Counted from the stretch's first letter, positions 47,018 to 55,692 are shown. The stretch: 64,000 bases of DNA from Turicibacter sp. TJ11 (GCF_021497505.1 NZ_CP069349.1:1955001-2019000); one strand, 5' to 3'. Notes: generated by a model not told the origin, from the letters alone. Program-made: numbers and translations.

Positions 47018-48478
47018 ATGATTCAATTTAAATCAAATCTAAATATTAAAAATGAGCAGACTAATCTAGTTGTGGGGGTTTTTTCTGACTTATCTCATGA
47101 GATCATCAATCAATTAGATAAATCGTTAAATAAACGTCTCTCTTCTTCACTTAAAGAAAGATTAATGCCGACAAAACTTGGAGACATTACACCAATTTAT
47201 CCTTTAGGACAAATTGAAAGTAAAAAAGTTTACATCGTAGGGTTAGGTCAATCAAGTCAATTTACCGTTGAAAAGTGTCGTCAAACATTTGGAAAGATTG
47301 CAAAATCAGTAAAAGATGACGTCACAATCTTACTAGAGACATTTGATTGTAAAGAAGTTTCAATTAATGAATTAGCAATGATTTGTTCAGAAGCTATTAC
47401 ATTAGCAACATACAAAATGAAAACTTATAAAACAGAACAAAAATCTACTGAGCCTACTAATTTCTTCATTCACTGCGACACAGAGATTACAGAAGATTTA
47501 AATCGTGGAATCGTTTATGGTGAGGCGACAAATAGCGCTCGTCAGTTATTAAATGAACCAGGAAATAAACTAACAGCAACGGACTTAGCTAATACCATTG
47601 CTAAATTTGCAAATGAGAATGAGTTAGAAGTTCGTATTGTCGAAAAAGATGAAATGGAACAATTAGGAATGGGTGGAATTTTAGGTGTTAATCGAGGATC
47701 GGTTGAACCTCCTAAAATGATTGTCGTTAAGTATCAAGGAACTCCACGTTTTGAAAATGTTACAGCTTTAGTTGGTAAAGGACTGACATTTGATACGGGA
47801 GGATATTGCTTAAAACCGCGTGCTGGAATGGAAGCTATGAAAGGTGACATGGGAGGAGCAGCTTCTGCATTCGGTGCCTTCCAAATTGCGGTTCGATTAA
47901 AATTACCAGTTAACTTATTACTTGTCATCCCATCAACAGATAACATGATTAGCGGAGATGCGATTAAACCAGGTGACATCTTAACAACAATGAGTGGAAA
48001 AACTGTTGAAGTAACGAATACGGATGCAGAAGGTCGCTTAATTTTAGCAGATGGAATTACTTTCGCTAAACATTTAGGGGCGAGTAAAATTATTGATTTA
48101 GCGACTTTAACAGGAGCGATTGTTGCTGCCTTAGGAAGTGAAACAACAGGTGCTTTCACGAATAACGACGCATTCTTTGCTGAGTTCCAAAAAGCTGCGG
48201 ATTCAACGAACGAATATATTTGGCAAATGCCACTATTCCCACGTGATCAAAAATCACTACGTAATAGTGACGTTGCTGATTTAAATAACGCTCCTGTTGG
48301 AAAACCAGGTGCTATTATGGCTGCTGCCTTCTTAAAAGAGTTCGTCGAAGATACACCATGGATTCACTTAGATATTGCAGGAACTGCTGATGCTAAAGCA
48401 GCTCACGACTTAGGTCCAAAAGGTGGAACAGGGGTCATGGTCAGAACGATTGCTAGATATTTAGAACAACAAGCTTAA
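47018..48478 (+). CDS. pepA: Leucyl aminopeptidase (M17)
   Basis: Cytosolic two-metal aminopeptidase that releases N-terminal residues. C-terminal catalytic domain: VGKGLTFDTGGYCLKP (first metal Lys/Asp), MKGDMGGAA, and NTDAEGRLILADG near residues 333-345, the M17 signature. The N-terminal macro-like domain is variable. 486 residues from the ATG at 47018 behind AAAGGGTGAG; a GTG three codons upstream is part of that site. Confidence 0.97.
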   Translation: MIQFKSNLNIKNEQTNLVVGVFSDLSHEIINQLDKSLNKRLSSSLKERLMPTKLGDITPIYPLGQIESKKVYIVGLGQSSQFTVEKCRQTFGKIAKSVKDDVTILLETFDCKEVSINELAMICSEAITLATYKMKTYKTEQKSTEPTNFFIHCDTEITEDLNRGIVYGEATNSARQLLNEPGNKLTATDLANTIAKFANENELEVRIVEKDEMEQLGMGGILGVNRGSVEPPKMIVVKYQGTPRFENVTALVGKGLTFDTGGYCLKPRAGMEAMKGDMGGAASAFGAFQIAVRLKLPVNLLLVIPSTDNMISGDAIKPGDILTTMSGKTVEVTNTDAEGRLILADGITFAKHLGASKIIDLATLTGAIVAALGSETTGAFTNNDAFFAEFQKAADSTNEYIWQMPLFPRDQKSLRNSDVADLNNAPVGKPGAIMAAAFLKEFVEDTPWIHLDIAGTADAKAAHDLGPKGGTGVMVRTIARYLEQQA

Positions 48479-48486
48479 TGACTAAT

Positions 48487-48521
48487 AAAAAAGGATATCG
48501 TCTAACGATATCCTTTTTTTT
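48487..48521 (+). terminator. pepA terminator
   Basis: AAAAAAGGATATCG/CGATATCCTTTTTTTT stem with 5-base loop. Confidence 0.93.
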
Positions 48522-48593
48522 GTTTTTTATCATAATCTTTTATTTATGAAATACATTAGATACTAATTACCGTTTCTTATTGGAGGATGACAC

Positions 48594-49892
48594 ATGACAG
48601 AATTAGTAAAAGATTTAGAGCATCTTATATGGTCGTACTTAACAATACCAATCTTACTTTTTGTTAGTTTAATATTTACCTTTTATTTACGGGCCGTTCA
48701 ATTTAAGTTTAAAACCATGCTTCAATGTTTAACCAAGAAAACAGCTGATAAAGGAGTATCTTCATTTCAGTCATTCACCATGGCTTTAGCAGCAAAAGTA
48801 GGCGTTGGATCGTTAGCAGGCGTTGCGATTGGGATTTATATTGGTGGACCGGGAAGTATCTTTTGGATGTGGGTGAGTGCCTTCATTACCGCTGCGGCTT
48901 CGTTCGTTGAAAGTACACTCGCACAAATTTATAAAAAACGAGATGGAGATATCTATATTGGTGGGCCAGCTTACTATATTGAATACGGACTACATCAAAA
49001 AGGATTCGCTATTATTTATGCACTCATTATTATCTTGACGTATACCTTTGGATTTAGTGCGATTCAATCGAATACAATTGCGACCTCTTTTATGGATGTT
49101 CTCTCGATTCCTCCATTGTTAACAGGAGTTGGGCTATCTTTATTAACGTCTATGATTATTTTTGGTGGAGCATCATCTATTGCTAAAATCACCTCAAAAA
49201 TTGTCCCAATCATGGCCTTATCTTACATTGGAATTGGTTTATATGTAGTGTTTACTAACTTAAGTTATGTCCCTGTCTTTTTCATTACGATTTTTAAAGA
49301 TGCCTTTCAACCATCTCCTTTAATAGGTGGAACAATTATGTTTACCATTATTACGGGTGTGAAAAGAGGCGTTTTCTCAAATGAAGCGGGAATGGGATCA
49401 GGAGCACATGCTGCCGCAGTAACCAATAGTAAAAATCCGACTGAACAAGGCTATATTCAAGCCTTAGGTGTTTATATCACAACCATTTTCATTTGTACGA
49501 TTACCGCCTTTTTAATTATGGTTACAGACGCAGTTAGTATTGGAAATCATCATAGTAATGGAATCGAACTCACACAGTATGCTCTCACTCAACTTTTTGG
49601 TCCAGTCGGTGGAATTATTTTAGCGATTGCTATCTTCTTCTTTGCTTTTAGTACCATTTTAACAGGCTATTTCTATGGTGAATGTAATATTAAATATCTA
49701 TTTAATAATGAAAATATGCTATATATTATAAGAATTATTGTGCTTATCGTTATTATTATGGCATCCGTAGGATCAGCCTCTTTCATTTGGTCATTAGTTG
49801 ATATTGGTGTCGGATTGACAGCAACTATTAATGTCATTGCACTTTGTTATTTAGTAAAAGAAGTTAAACATTGTTTAAATAAAAAGTCGTAA
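48594..49892 (+). CDS. Sodium:alanine/glycine symporter family (AGCS)
   Basis: Amino-acid carrier with about 10-11 hydrophobic helices. Family marks are QSFTMALAAKVGVGSLAGVAIGI (quoted in part as AAKVGVGSLAGVA), GGPGSIFWMWVSAFI, GGPAYYIEYGL and KRGVFSNEAGMGSGAHAAA, which line the sodium and substrate sites in characterised members. 432 residues. TTGGAGGATG precedes the ATG. Probably imports alanine or glycine with sodium; the exact substrate is inference. Stands alone with a terminator at its end. Confidence 0.93.
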   Translation: MTELVKDLEHLIWSYLTIPILLFVSLIFTFYLRAVQFKFKTMLQCLTKKTADKGVSSFQSFTMALAAKVGVGSLAGVAIGIYIGGPGSIFWMWVSAFITAAASFVESTLAQIYKKRDGDIYIGGPAYYIEYGLHQKGFAIIYALIIILTYTFGFSAIQSNTIATSFMDVLSIPPLLTGVGLSLLTSMIIFGGASSIAKITSKIVPIMALSYIGIGLYVVFTNLSYVPVFFITIFKDAFQPSPLIGGTIMFTIITGVKRGVFSNEAGMGSGAHAAAVTNSKNPTEQGYIQALGVYITTIFICTITAFLIMVTDAVSIGNHHSNGIELTQYALTQLFGPVGGIILAIAIFFFAFSTILTGYFYGECNIKYLFNNENMLYIIRIIVLIVIIMASVGSASFIWSLVDIGVGLTATINVIALCYLVKEVKHCLNKKS

Positions 49893-49918
49893 AGATTAAT
49901 CTTTACGACTTTTTATTA
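49881..49918. terminator. Bidirectional terminator
   Basis: AAAAAGTCGTAAAG/CTTTACGACTTTTT stem spanning the ends of two convergent genes. Confidence 0.9.
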
Positions 49919-50485
49919 TTTAATCGGTGTTTCTAAAAATTGTATTAATGAAGATGGCTCACTATCTTGGAATAAACGTTCTGAATCATTAACTGTTTTT
50001 TGAATTTCATCTTTAATATCATTGAGTTTTTGTAAGATTGTTTCTGTATGGAAGGTTCCGACATTATAGTACAAGAACAAATCTTCAAATGCTTTAGCGG
50101 TTTTATTTAATTCCTGATTAATTTTAATGAATGAGTTGATATTTTTACTATGAGCTGCATTTTGGAAATGTTCTAAATCGAGACGAATCGTTTCAATCAC
50201 ATCTTCTTCACTTTCATACTCTTTTAAAGGTAGTGGATAAGGTTTAAGTCGTTCTAAAAAATAACGATTAGACTTATTAATGTTATAAACATATGAAAGT
50301 TTAAAGTCTGCAATATGAAATCTAACGTAGCAACATTTTGCGTTTAGTTGCAAAACTTCGCCTCCCATTTGTCTTAACCTCATTTCATGTTGTTCAGCTT
50401 CCATCTCTAAAAAACTGGCTTGTGAGAAAACACCTGAACTTGAATAACCTCGAGCGAATCTAGAAGAACGTGTATACTTTGTCAT
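49916..50485 (-). CDS. Unknown cytosolic protein (189 residues)
   Basis: Open frame with GGGGATTGATC upstream of the ATG at 50485 and a terminator after its stop. The N-terminus is Ser/Arg/Tyr-rich (YTRSSRFARGYSSSG). The middle has LQLNAKCCYVRFHIADFKLSYVYNINKSNRYFLER with a YNINKSNRYF segment that looks structured; the C-terminal half is Glu/Lys/Leu-rich and may form coiled coil. No signal peptide or membrane helix. I do not recognise a family. Single-gene unit between two transporters. Confidence 0.7.
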   Translation of the reverse strand: MTKYTRSSRFARGYSSSGVFSQASFLEMEAEQHEMRLRQMGGEVLQLNAKCCYVRFHIADFKLSYVYNINKSNRYFLERLKPYPLPLKEYESEEDVIETIRLDLEHFQNAAHSKNINSFIKINQELNKTAKAFEDLFLYYNVGTFHTETILQKLNDIKDEIQKTVNDSERLFQDSEPSSLIQFLETPIK

Positions 50486-50531
50486 CGTGATCAATCCCCT
50501 TTATTATAAATTAGTTTAAACGACTATTTGA

Positions 50532-51806
50532 TTATAAATAAAAGACTAGAAGATATACCGTCGAAATAGCAACAGCAACAATCATAATAGGAAACCCAAT
50601 TTTTAAAAAGTCCCCAAATGATAACTTATATCCTTTTTTATGAAGCATTCCACTAACAATGACATTTGAAGAAGCTCCAACGATGCTACCATTTCCACCT
50701 AGACAAGCTCCAAGCGCTAATGCCCACCATAATGGTGTTGTATCCATCCCAGTCATCTGACCAATATTTAAAATTAACGGAATCATTGTCGCTACAAATG
50801 GAATATTATCTAAAAATGCTGAAGCAATAGCTGCCACCCATAAGATTAGTAATGACGTAATCACAACACTACCACCTGTTAAGTTAATTAATCCACTTGC
50901 TAATATTTCAAGAACACCTACTGTTTCGAGTGCTCCGACCATCACAAATAATCCCATGAAGAAAAAGATGGTTGGCCACTCAACTTCTTCTAACACTTCT
51001 TCAACATCTACTTTACCAATTAATAGTAAGATTCCCGCTCCAAGTAAAGCAACGGTTGCTGACTCAACGCCAAGTGCATGATGAGAAGCAAATCCTAAAA
51101 TAGTTAATACCAAGATAAGACCACTTTTTCTTAATAAGACTGGATCAGTAATAGCCTTTGAAACATCAAAGGATTCAATTTTTTTCTTATTATCTTCACT
51201 AATATGTAATTGTTCTCTAAAGATGAATTTTAAAATCAATAACACAACAGTGAAAATAACAAGCACAATAGGACCTAAGTTAAATAAGACATCTGTAAAT
51301 GATAATCCAGTGGCTCCACTAATCATGATAATCGTTGGATCACCGATTGATGTTGCTAGTCCACCGATATTAGCACTAAATACCTCTGTTAGTAAAAAGG
51401 GAATAGCATTTAACCCTAATGTTTCTGTAATAACAAAGGTTACAGGTGCAATTAGTAAGATCGTTGTAACATTATCTAAAAGAGCTGATGAAACAGCTGT
51501 AATTGCTGCAAAGTATAGCATGATTCGCCAAGGACTTCCTTTTGATAACTTGGCTGTCTTAATCGCAACGTATTGAAAAATCCCTGTTCGTTTTAAAATA
51601 CTAACAATGATCATCATCCCAATTAGTAAACCAACCGTATTAAAATCAATAAACTTTAGGGCATCTTCTTGATCGAAAATATGAAAGACAACCATTAACA
51701 CAGCACCTAGTAAGGCAACAACTGTACGATTGAATTTTTCAGAAATAATAACTCCATACGCAATAAGAAAGATAATAATAGCTGGGAGAAATTGTTGACT
51801 TTCCAA
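50532..51806 (-). CDS. ArsB/NhaD-family (SLC13-like) ion permease
   Basis: Membrane protein with about 11-12 hydrophobic helices of the ion-transporter superfamily containing ArsB, NhaD and citrate permeases. Two repeats carry the family SALLDNVTTILL (about residue 105) and SAFLDNIPFVATM motifs, and GGNGSIVGASSNVIV lies near the C-terminus. The ion is unknown; arsenite, sodium and organic anions are all possible for the family. I choose the TTG at 51806 because GGAGTGAG lies eight bases upstream; an ATG twelve codons earlier has no ribosome site. 424 residues. Confidence 0.82.
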   Translation of the reverse strand: MESQQFLPAIIIFLIAYGVIISEKFNRTVVALLGAVLMVVFHIFDQEDALKFIDFNTVGLLIGMMIIVSILKRTGIFQYVAIKTAKLSKGSPWRIMLYFAAITAVSSALLDNVTTILLIAPVTFVITETLGLNAIPFLLTEVFSANIGGLATSIGDPTIIMISGATGLSFTDVLFNLGPIVLVIFTVVLLILKFIFREQLHISEDNKKKIESFDVSKAITDPVLLRKSGLILVLTILGFASHHALGVESATVALLGAGILLLIGKVDVEEVLEEVEWPTIFFFMGLFVMVGALETVGVLEILASGLINLTGGSVVITSLLILWVAAIASAFLDNIPFVATMIPLILNIGQMTGMDTTPLWWALALGACLGGNGSIVGASSNVIVSGMLHKKGYKLSFGDFLKIGFPIMIVAVAISTVYLLVFYL

Positions 51807-52133
51807 TGAACTCACTCCTTTATGAAAATTTGCAGAACTCATTATAGGCTAATTATTTGGCAATTAATACAAGTAATTTTTGTAATAGTTAGTTAATTAT
51901 TTGATAAATTTAGTTATTAACTGGAAATTTAATTAAATAACTATAAGAATTAAATATCTAATCAAAATGATTAACCCTCTATTAACGCTATTTTTTAATA
52001 TCTCCATTATTTTTATAATTAATCTTTGTTTCGAACGAACAGATAACTTTTAAAAGGATTTTTAAGTTTTTTGTAATACAAGCCAAATTACACATACTAA
52101 AATAGAATGTTTTAATAATGGAGTGAATTTTTA
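51807..52133. other. Divergent spacer, ArsB-like gene / MATE gene
   Basis: About 327 AT-rich bases. It contains the likely MATE promoter TTGTAA-N18-TACTAA at 52071-52100 and the 9-mer GAACGAACA at 52033, also present before the nitroreductase gene. Nothing else is evident. Confidence 0.45.
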
Positions 52134-53498
52134 ATGAAGACAAATCATAGTAGTGAATTTTTAGGAACTGAAAAGATTAGTAAGCTCCTTTTCTCTTTTT
52201 CTATGCCTGCCTTTATCGCTATGCTGGCTAGCGGTATCTATAATATAGTGGATACTATTTTTATCGGAAAAGGAATTGGAACTTTAGCAGTCGGTGGGGT
52301 GGGCATTGTCTTTCCTATTCAAACGTTATACAATGCTTTCGCGCAAATGATTTCCATTGGTGCTGCATCAGCGATTTCAAGAAGTTTAGGAGAAAAAAAG
52401 GACGATTGTGCAAATCAAGTCACCACAAATGCTTATATTCTAACGATTCTTATTTCTCTTCTATTGATGATTATTAGTTACTTTTTTATTAATCCTATCT
52501 TATTTTTCTTCGGATCAAACGAAGAACTTCTTGTTTATGCTCATGATTATTTGATGATTTCTATTTTATCCATTCCCTTCAATGCACTTGCTTTACTTTC
52601 TAGTGCTGTCTTTCGTGCAGAGGGAAACATCAAAGTATCGATGATGGTTGTATTAATTGGAGCTGTTTTTAATTTAGCGCTTGATCCGCTGTTCATTTTT
52701 ACATTAAATGGAGGAATCAAAGGAGCAGCCTTTGCAACAGTTATTGCTCAGGCTTTAGCAAGTTTGTTTGCTTTATTCTATATTTTTAGTCATCGTAGCA
52801 TCGTCAGATTTGAAAAGAAGTATTTAATCCCAAGTTTAGCAATCTCACGTTCAATTATTAGTGTTGGCTTTTCAGCGTTTGCAAGAAATGGAGCTACTTC
52901 ACTCTTTGCCTTAATTACCAATTCAACCTTAAGAACTTTTGGAGGAACACAATCCATTACGGCGTTTGGAACTGTTAATCGTATCATTTCATTTTTCTTC
53001 TTACCCATCATGGGAATTAACCAAGGATTACAACCTATTATTAGTTATAATTACGGTGCTAGACATTCAGATCGCATTAAACAGGCGCTTAAGTTAGCTC
53101 TTATTTACACAACCATCATTGGAGCGATTGGATCCTTAGTTGGAATTTTATTTCCGACGATGGCGATTCGTCTATTCGTAAAAGATAAACAGCTCATTTC
53201 TGAAGCGACATTCGTTCTTAGAATCCAACTCTTGTTTTACTGGACCATTGGTCTACAAATGGTTGCATCAACGTTTTATCAATCAATCGGTCGAGCGATT
53301 CCCGCTTTGTTTTTATCTATTCTAAGACAATTCATTATCTTAATTCCTCTGATCTTCATTCTTCCTCGTTATACTTCTCTTGGAATTAACGGTGTTTGGT
53401 ATTCGTTCCCTATTTCTGATTTTTCTGCTTTCTTAATCTCTGCTTTCGTTCTGTGGCAGGCGTGGCATCATCTTCATATAAAAAACGAAGACAAATAA
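52134..53498 (+). CDS. MATE-family multidrug/metabolite exporter
   Basis: Twelve-helix antiporter of the MATE superfamily, DinF/NorM-like. SMPAFIAMLASGIYNIVDTIFIGKGIG at the N-terminus (seen in part as GIYNIVDTIFIG), LSSAVFRAEGNIKVSM in TM5-6, LDPLFIFTLNGGIKGAA, and the second-half repeat NQGLQPIISYNYGA are characteristic. 454 residues. AATGGAGTG precedes the ATG. Substrate unknown; such pumps export drugs or flavins using a sodium or proton gradient. Confidence 0.92.
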   Translation: MKTNHSSEFLGTEKISKLLFSFSMPAFIAMLASGIYNIVDTIFIGKGIGTLAVGGVGIVFPIQTLYNAFAQMISIGAASAISRSLGEKKDDCANQVTTNAYILTILISLLLMIISYFFINPILFFFGSNEELLVYAHDYLMISILSIPFNALALLSSAVFRAEGNIKVSMMVVLIGAVFNLALDPLFIFTLNGGIKGAAFATVIAQALASLFALFYIFSHRSIVRFEKKYLIPSLAISRSIISVGFSAFARNGATSLFALITNSTLRTFGGTQSITAFGTVNRIISFFFLPIMGINQGLQPIISYNYGARHSDRIKQALKLALIYTTIIGAIGSLVGILFPTMAIRLFVKDKQLISEATFVLRIQLLFYWTIGLQMVASTFYQSIGRAIPALFLSILRQFIILIPLIFILPRYTSLGINGVWYSFPISDFSAFLISAFVLWQAWHHLHIKNEDK

Positions 53499-53513
53499 TG
53501 TCTTCGTTTTTTA
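53480..53513. terminator. Bidirectional terminator
   Basis: AAAAACGAAGACA/TGTCTTCGTTTTTT stem between the convergent MATE and nitroreductase genes. Confidence 0.9.
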
Positions 53514-54029
53514 TTCAATAATTCTCCAAGTGCCTCTTCTTTGTTCAGGTTCTTCAGGTGTTTTTAAACGTTCACCTAAAGCAACGCCTCCCATAAACTC
53601 ATAGCCTTCAGGAATTTGGAATTGATCTTGATAATCATAAAATTTTTCACTTTGATTTAACGCTTTAACTTCATCAATCCAACAACTGGCCAAGTTTAAA
53701 TCTTCTGCTGCTAATAAAATATTTTGAGTACATACTGCACAATCCACCAGAGAATTAGTAGCAATTTTATCACCTAAAACTAAAATCAGTGCTGGTGCAC
53801 CATAAAAATAATCTTTTAAAACTTCATCTTTTACAATATTAATTTCATCATTTAAAAGATGGATAGTCTCACAATTTAAAATACCAACTAGATACCATGG
53901 CTGTTCATTATTACAACTAGGTGCACAAAGTCCACATTTAATTAATAATTCTAATTGTTCTTTAGATAGTTTTGTCTCTTTAAACTCATGATGACTTCTT
54001 CGTTTAGTAATCGCCTCTAACGTATTCAT
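53511..54029 (-). CDS. Nitroreductase-family flavoprotein
   Basis: FMN-dependent oxidoreductase of the nitroreductase fold. AITKRRSHHEFKE (usually RRSxRxF) binds FMN phosphate, CAPSCNNEQPWYLV is the APSxxNxQPW motif, and ALGERLKTP lies near the C-terminus. The protein is Cys-rich for its size (CGLCAPSC, CAVC), which may suit redox or metal sensing. 172 residues, the short class common in anaerobes. GGGAGG precedes the ATG. Substrate unknown. Confidence 0.9.
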   Translation of the reverse strand: MNTLEAITKRRSHHEFKETKLSKEQLELLIKCGLCAPSCNNEQPWYLVGILNCETIHLLNDEINIVKDEVLKDYFYGAPALILVLGDKIATNSLVDCAVCTQNILLAAEDLNLASCWIDEVKALNQSEKFYDYQDQFQIPEGYEFMGGVALGERLKTPEEPEQRRGTWRIIE

Positions 54030-54146
54030 CAGTAAACCTCCCTTTAATTTGAACGAACATTATTATCGTAACCAAAAATGAAAAACATAGTCATAACTTA
54101 ATTTTTTAACACTTGATTTCAGTAACTTTTTACAATCAAATCATAT

Positions 54147-54172
54147 CACCTCTTTAAGTGAGGTGTTTTTTT
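54147..54172 (+). terminator. Plus-strand terminator with no upstream gene
   Basis: CACCTC/GAGGTG stem, 7-base loop, T7. It lies 17 bases before the -35 of the cotJ promoter, shielding the coat operon from read-through or ending an unannotated short transcript. Confidence 0.75.
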
Positions 54173-54188
54173 ATTCATTACAAATATC

Positions 54189-54215
54189 ACACTTATGTGA
54201 TAAACACATATCTTA
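54189..54215 (+). promoter_or_regulatory. Sigma-K promoter of cotJABC
   Basis: AC (54189-54190), 16-base spacer, CATATCTTA (54207-54215). The -10 fits the sigma-K consensus CATANNNTA exactly and the -35 AC is correctly spaced. It predicts late mother-cell expression. The predicted mRNA start near 54221 leaves a leader of only about 10 bases. Confidence 0.65.
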
Positions 54216-54230
54216 AAATTAGGCAAGATG

Positions 54231-55692
54231 ATGCCTATTAGTCTAGATCGCTAATAAATTGGAGGATTTTATTAGAAGTCTAGACATGTTATGTGGAGGT
54301 AATTGCCTCCCATGTTTGGAAACAAGCATGGAGTGAGAGAAACTCTCCAACATCCTTTGAATTGCTGGGACCTCCTAAAGCTCATTCAACCACAACGTAA
54401 AAACGAATAGTTTTAAGCGTGAAGGTGACGAAAGTAGAAAAAATGAATGAGATGGCATATGGTTAAATCCTAAGTGCTAATTAATGGACGATCAGCAGGT
54501 AAGCCTCGAATAGAGGAAACTTCAACGACTATCCTTTTATAGGAGTAGGCTATAAGCGATTGATAGCCGAAGTGGAGGATACCCATTTTCCTGGGTAATG
54601 ATATAGTCTGCGCTCATACGAAAGTATGAGAAGTTCATAAGAGAACTGCATGAGCCTAGCAAACTCATGTGAACATCAAAACGACCGTTTTGAATCGGTG
54701 CAAACGTGATTTATAATCCTTATAATACAACAATACCAAATACAGGTGCTATGCAACCCGGGACATTACAACCGTCTAATTATCAAGTTGCTCAACAACC
54801 AATGATGCCTGTTAACAATTATCAATCAACAACGATGCCTTTAATGAATACAGCTGGTTATCAACCAGTTCAAGCAGAGATGTCTGCGACTCAGCATCAA
54901 ATGACTCAATCAATGCCTATGATGCATGGAGCTAACTATCAACCGGTTAACTCTGGTGTATTAGATAGTAACTATCAAATGGCTCAAGCGACACCTATGG
55001 CAAATGCCATGAATTATCAAACTGTGCAACCCGTTATGCCAATGGTTCCTTCAGTCCCTATGCAAGTCGGTCCTGTCCCTTGCGGTTCTCAAGTTCCAAC
55101 TTGTGCTGTCCCTGTTCAACCTGTTCCAATCCCTCAACCTGTTCCAATTGCTCAACCCGCTCAACAAGTTCAAACAGTTCAACAAACAATTGAACCACAA
55201 GTAGTCAGTACTCAAGCAACAACAGCTCATCATAAAAAAACAACTTATGTTGAAGCTTACTTAGAACCCGTCGATGCTAATGTTCCATTAATTCAACCGA
55301 CAGTAAAAAAACATTCACCTTCTAAAAAAGCAGATACGATTCAAGGTGAAATTGTTTATGTGGAGCAAAAACCTGTTAAAAATTCAACAGTACAAGATTA
55401 CAACTTATATTTAATGGAAAAAGAATATTACTCTAGTGATCAACCTAGTTATAGTGAAACAATTCAGTTAGCCTCTCAAGGTTCAAGAGCAGATATGTAT
55501 CAAAAACTGACTTGCGAAAACTTACCATTGGCAACTGCTTACGTTCCTATGCAATCTTATACTAATTTAAACAACTCTTCTGAAACATTAAAAGAGGGAA
55601 CAGCTTTTCATGATCTTTACGATGTCTATACTCCAAAAAATGTATCTACCCCATACATTTACATGCACAAAGACAAAGGAGGAAGACAATAA
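54231..55692 (+). CDS. cotJA: CotJA-like spore coat protein with long N-terminal extension; gene split by an intron
   Basis: Proposed exons are 54231-54248 (ATG CCT ATT AGT CTA GAT) and 54709-55692, giving 333 residues. The C-terminal 60 residues match CotJA: LPLATAYVPMQSYTN, then LKEGTAFHDLYDVYTP, corresponding to the AYVPWQ and LxxGTxFPxLxxPF pattern. The first 270 residues are a low-complexity extension rich in Gln, Met, Pro and Asn. It has about six NYQ-type repeats and a Pro-Val/Gln run (PVQPVPIPQPVPIAQP), followed by a Lys-rich patch. Ordinary CotJA is only about 80 residues. Without splicing, a GTG at 54706 could serve as start but has only a weak GGTG site. The stop overlaps cotJB (TAATG). 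Confidence 0.75.
54249..54708 (+). ncRNA. Group I intron inside the cotJA-like gene
   Basis: 460 bases with the conserved group I core. P1 pairs exon 1 GTCTAGAT (54241-54248) with guide GTCTAGAC (54278-54285), ending in the U-G pair at the splice site. P3 is ATCCTTT (54352) with GGAGGAT (54574). P4 is TGCTG (54363) with CAGCA (54493), and P5 is CTCATTC with GAATGAG. P7 is GACTAT (54527) with ATAGTC (54603). P8 is ACCCA/TGGGT, and P9 a GAAA-capped CTCATAC hairpin (54613-54630). Elements P, Q, R and S read AATTGCTGGGA, GATCAGCAGG, TTCAACGACTAT and GATATAGTC. Extra hairpins between P7 and P3 resemble subgroup IA. The intron ends in G54708 and has no endonuclease frame. Found by eye; no covariance search was run. 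Confidence 0.88.

Noticed and set aside
47734-48159. 141-codon minus-strand frame opposite pepA
   Set aside because: Antisense to the conserved M17 catalytic domain; no ribosome site or promoter.
54100-54300. c-di-GMP (GEMM-II) riboswitch coupled to the intron, as at a known Clostridioides locus
   Set aside because: No GEMM-II aptamer signature upstream of P1.
54249-54708. Homing endonuclease gene inside the group I intron
   Set aside because: Only 460 bases, with stops in the frames checked and no HNH, LAGLIDADG or GIY-YIG motif.
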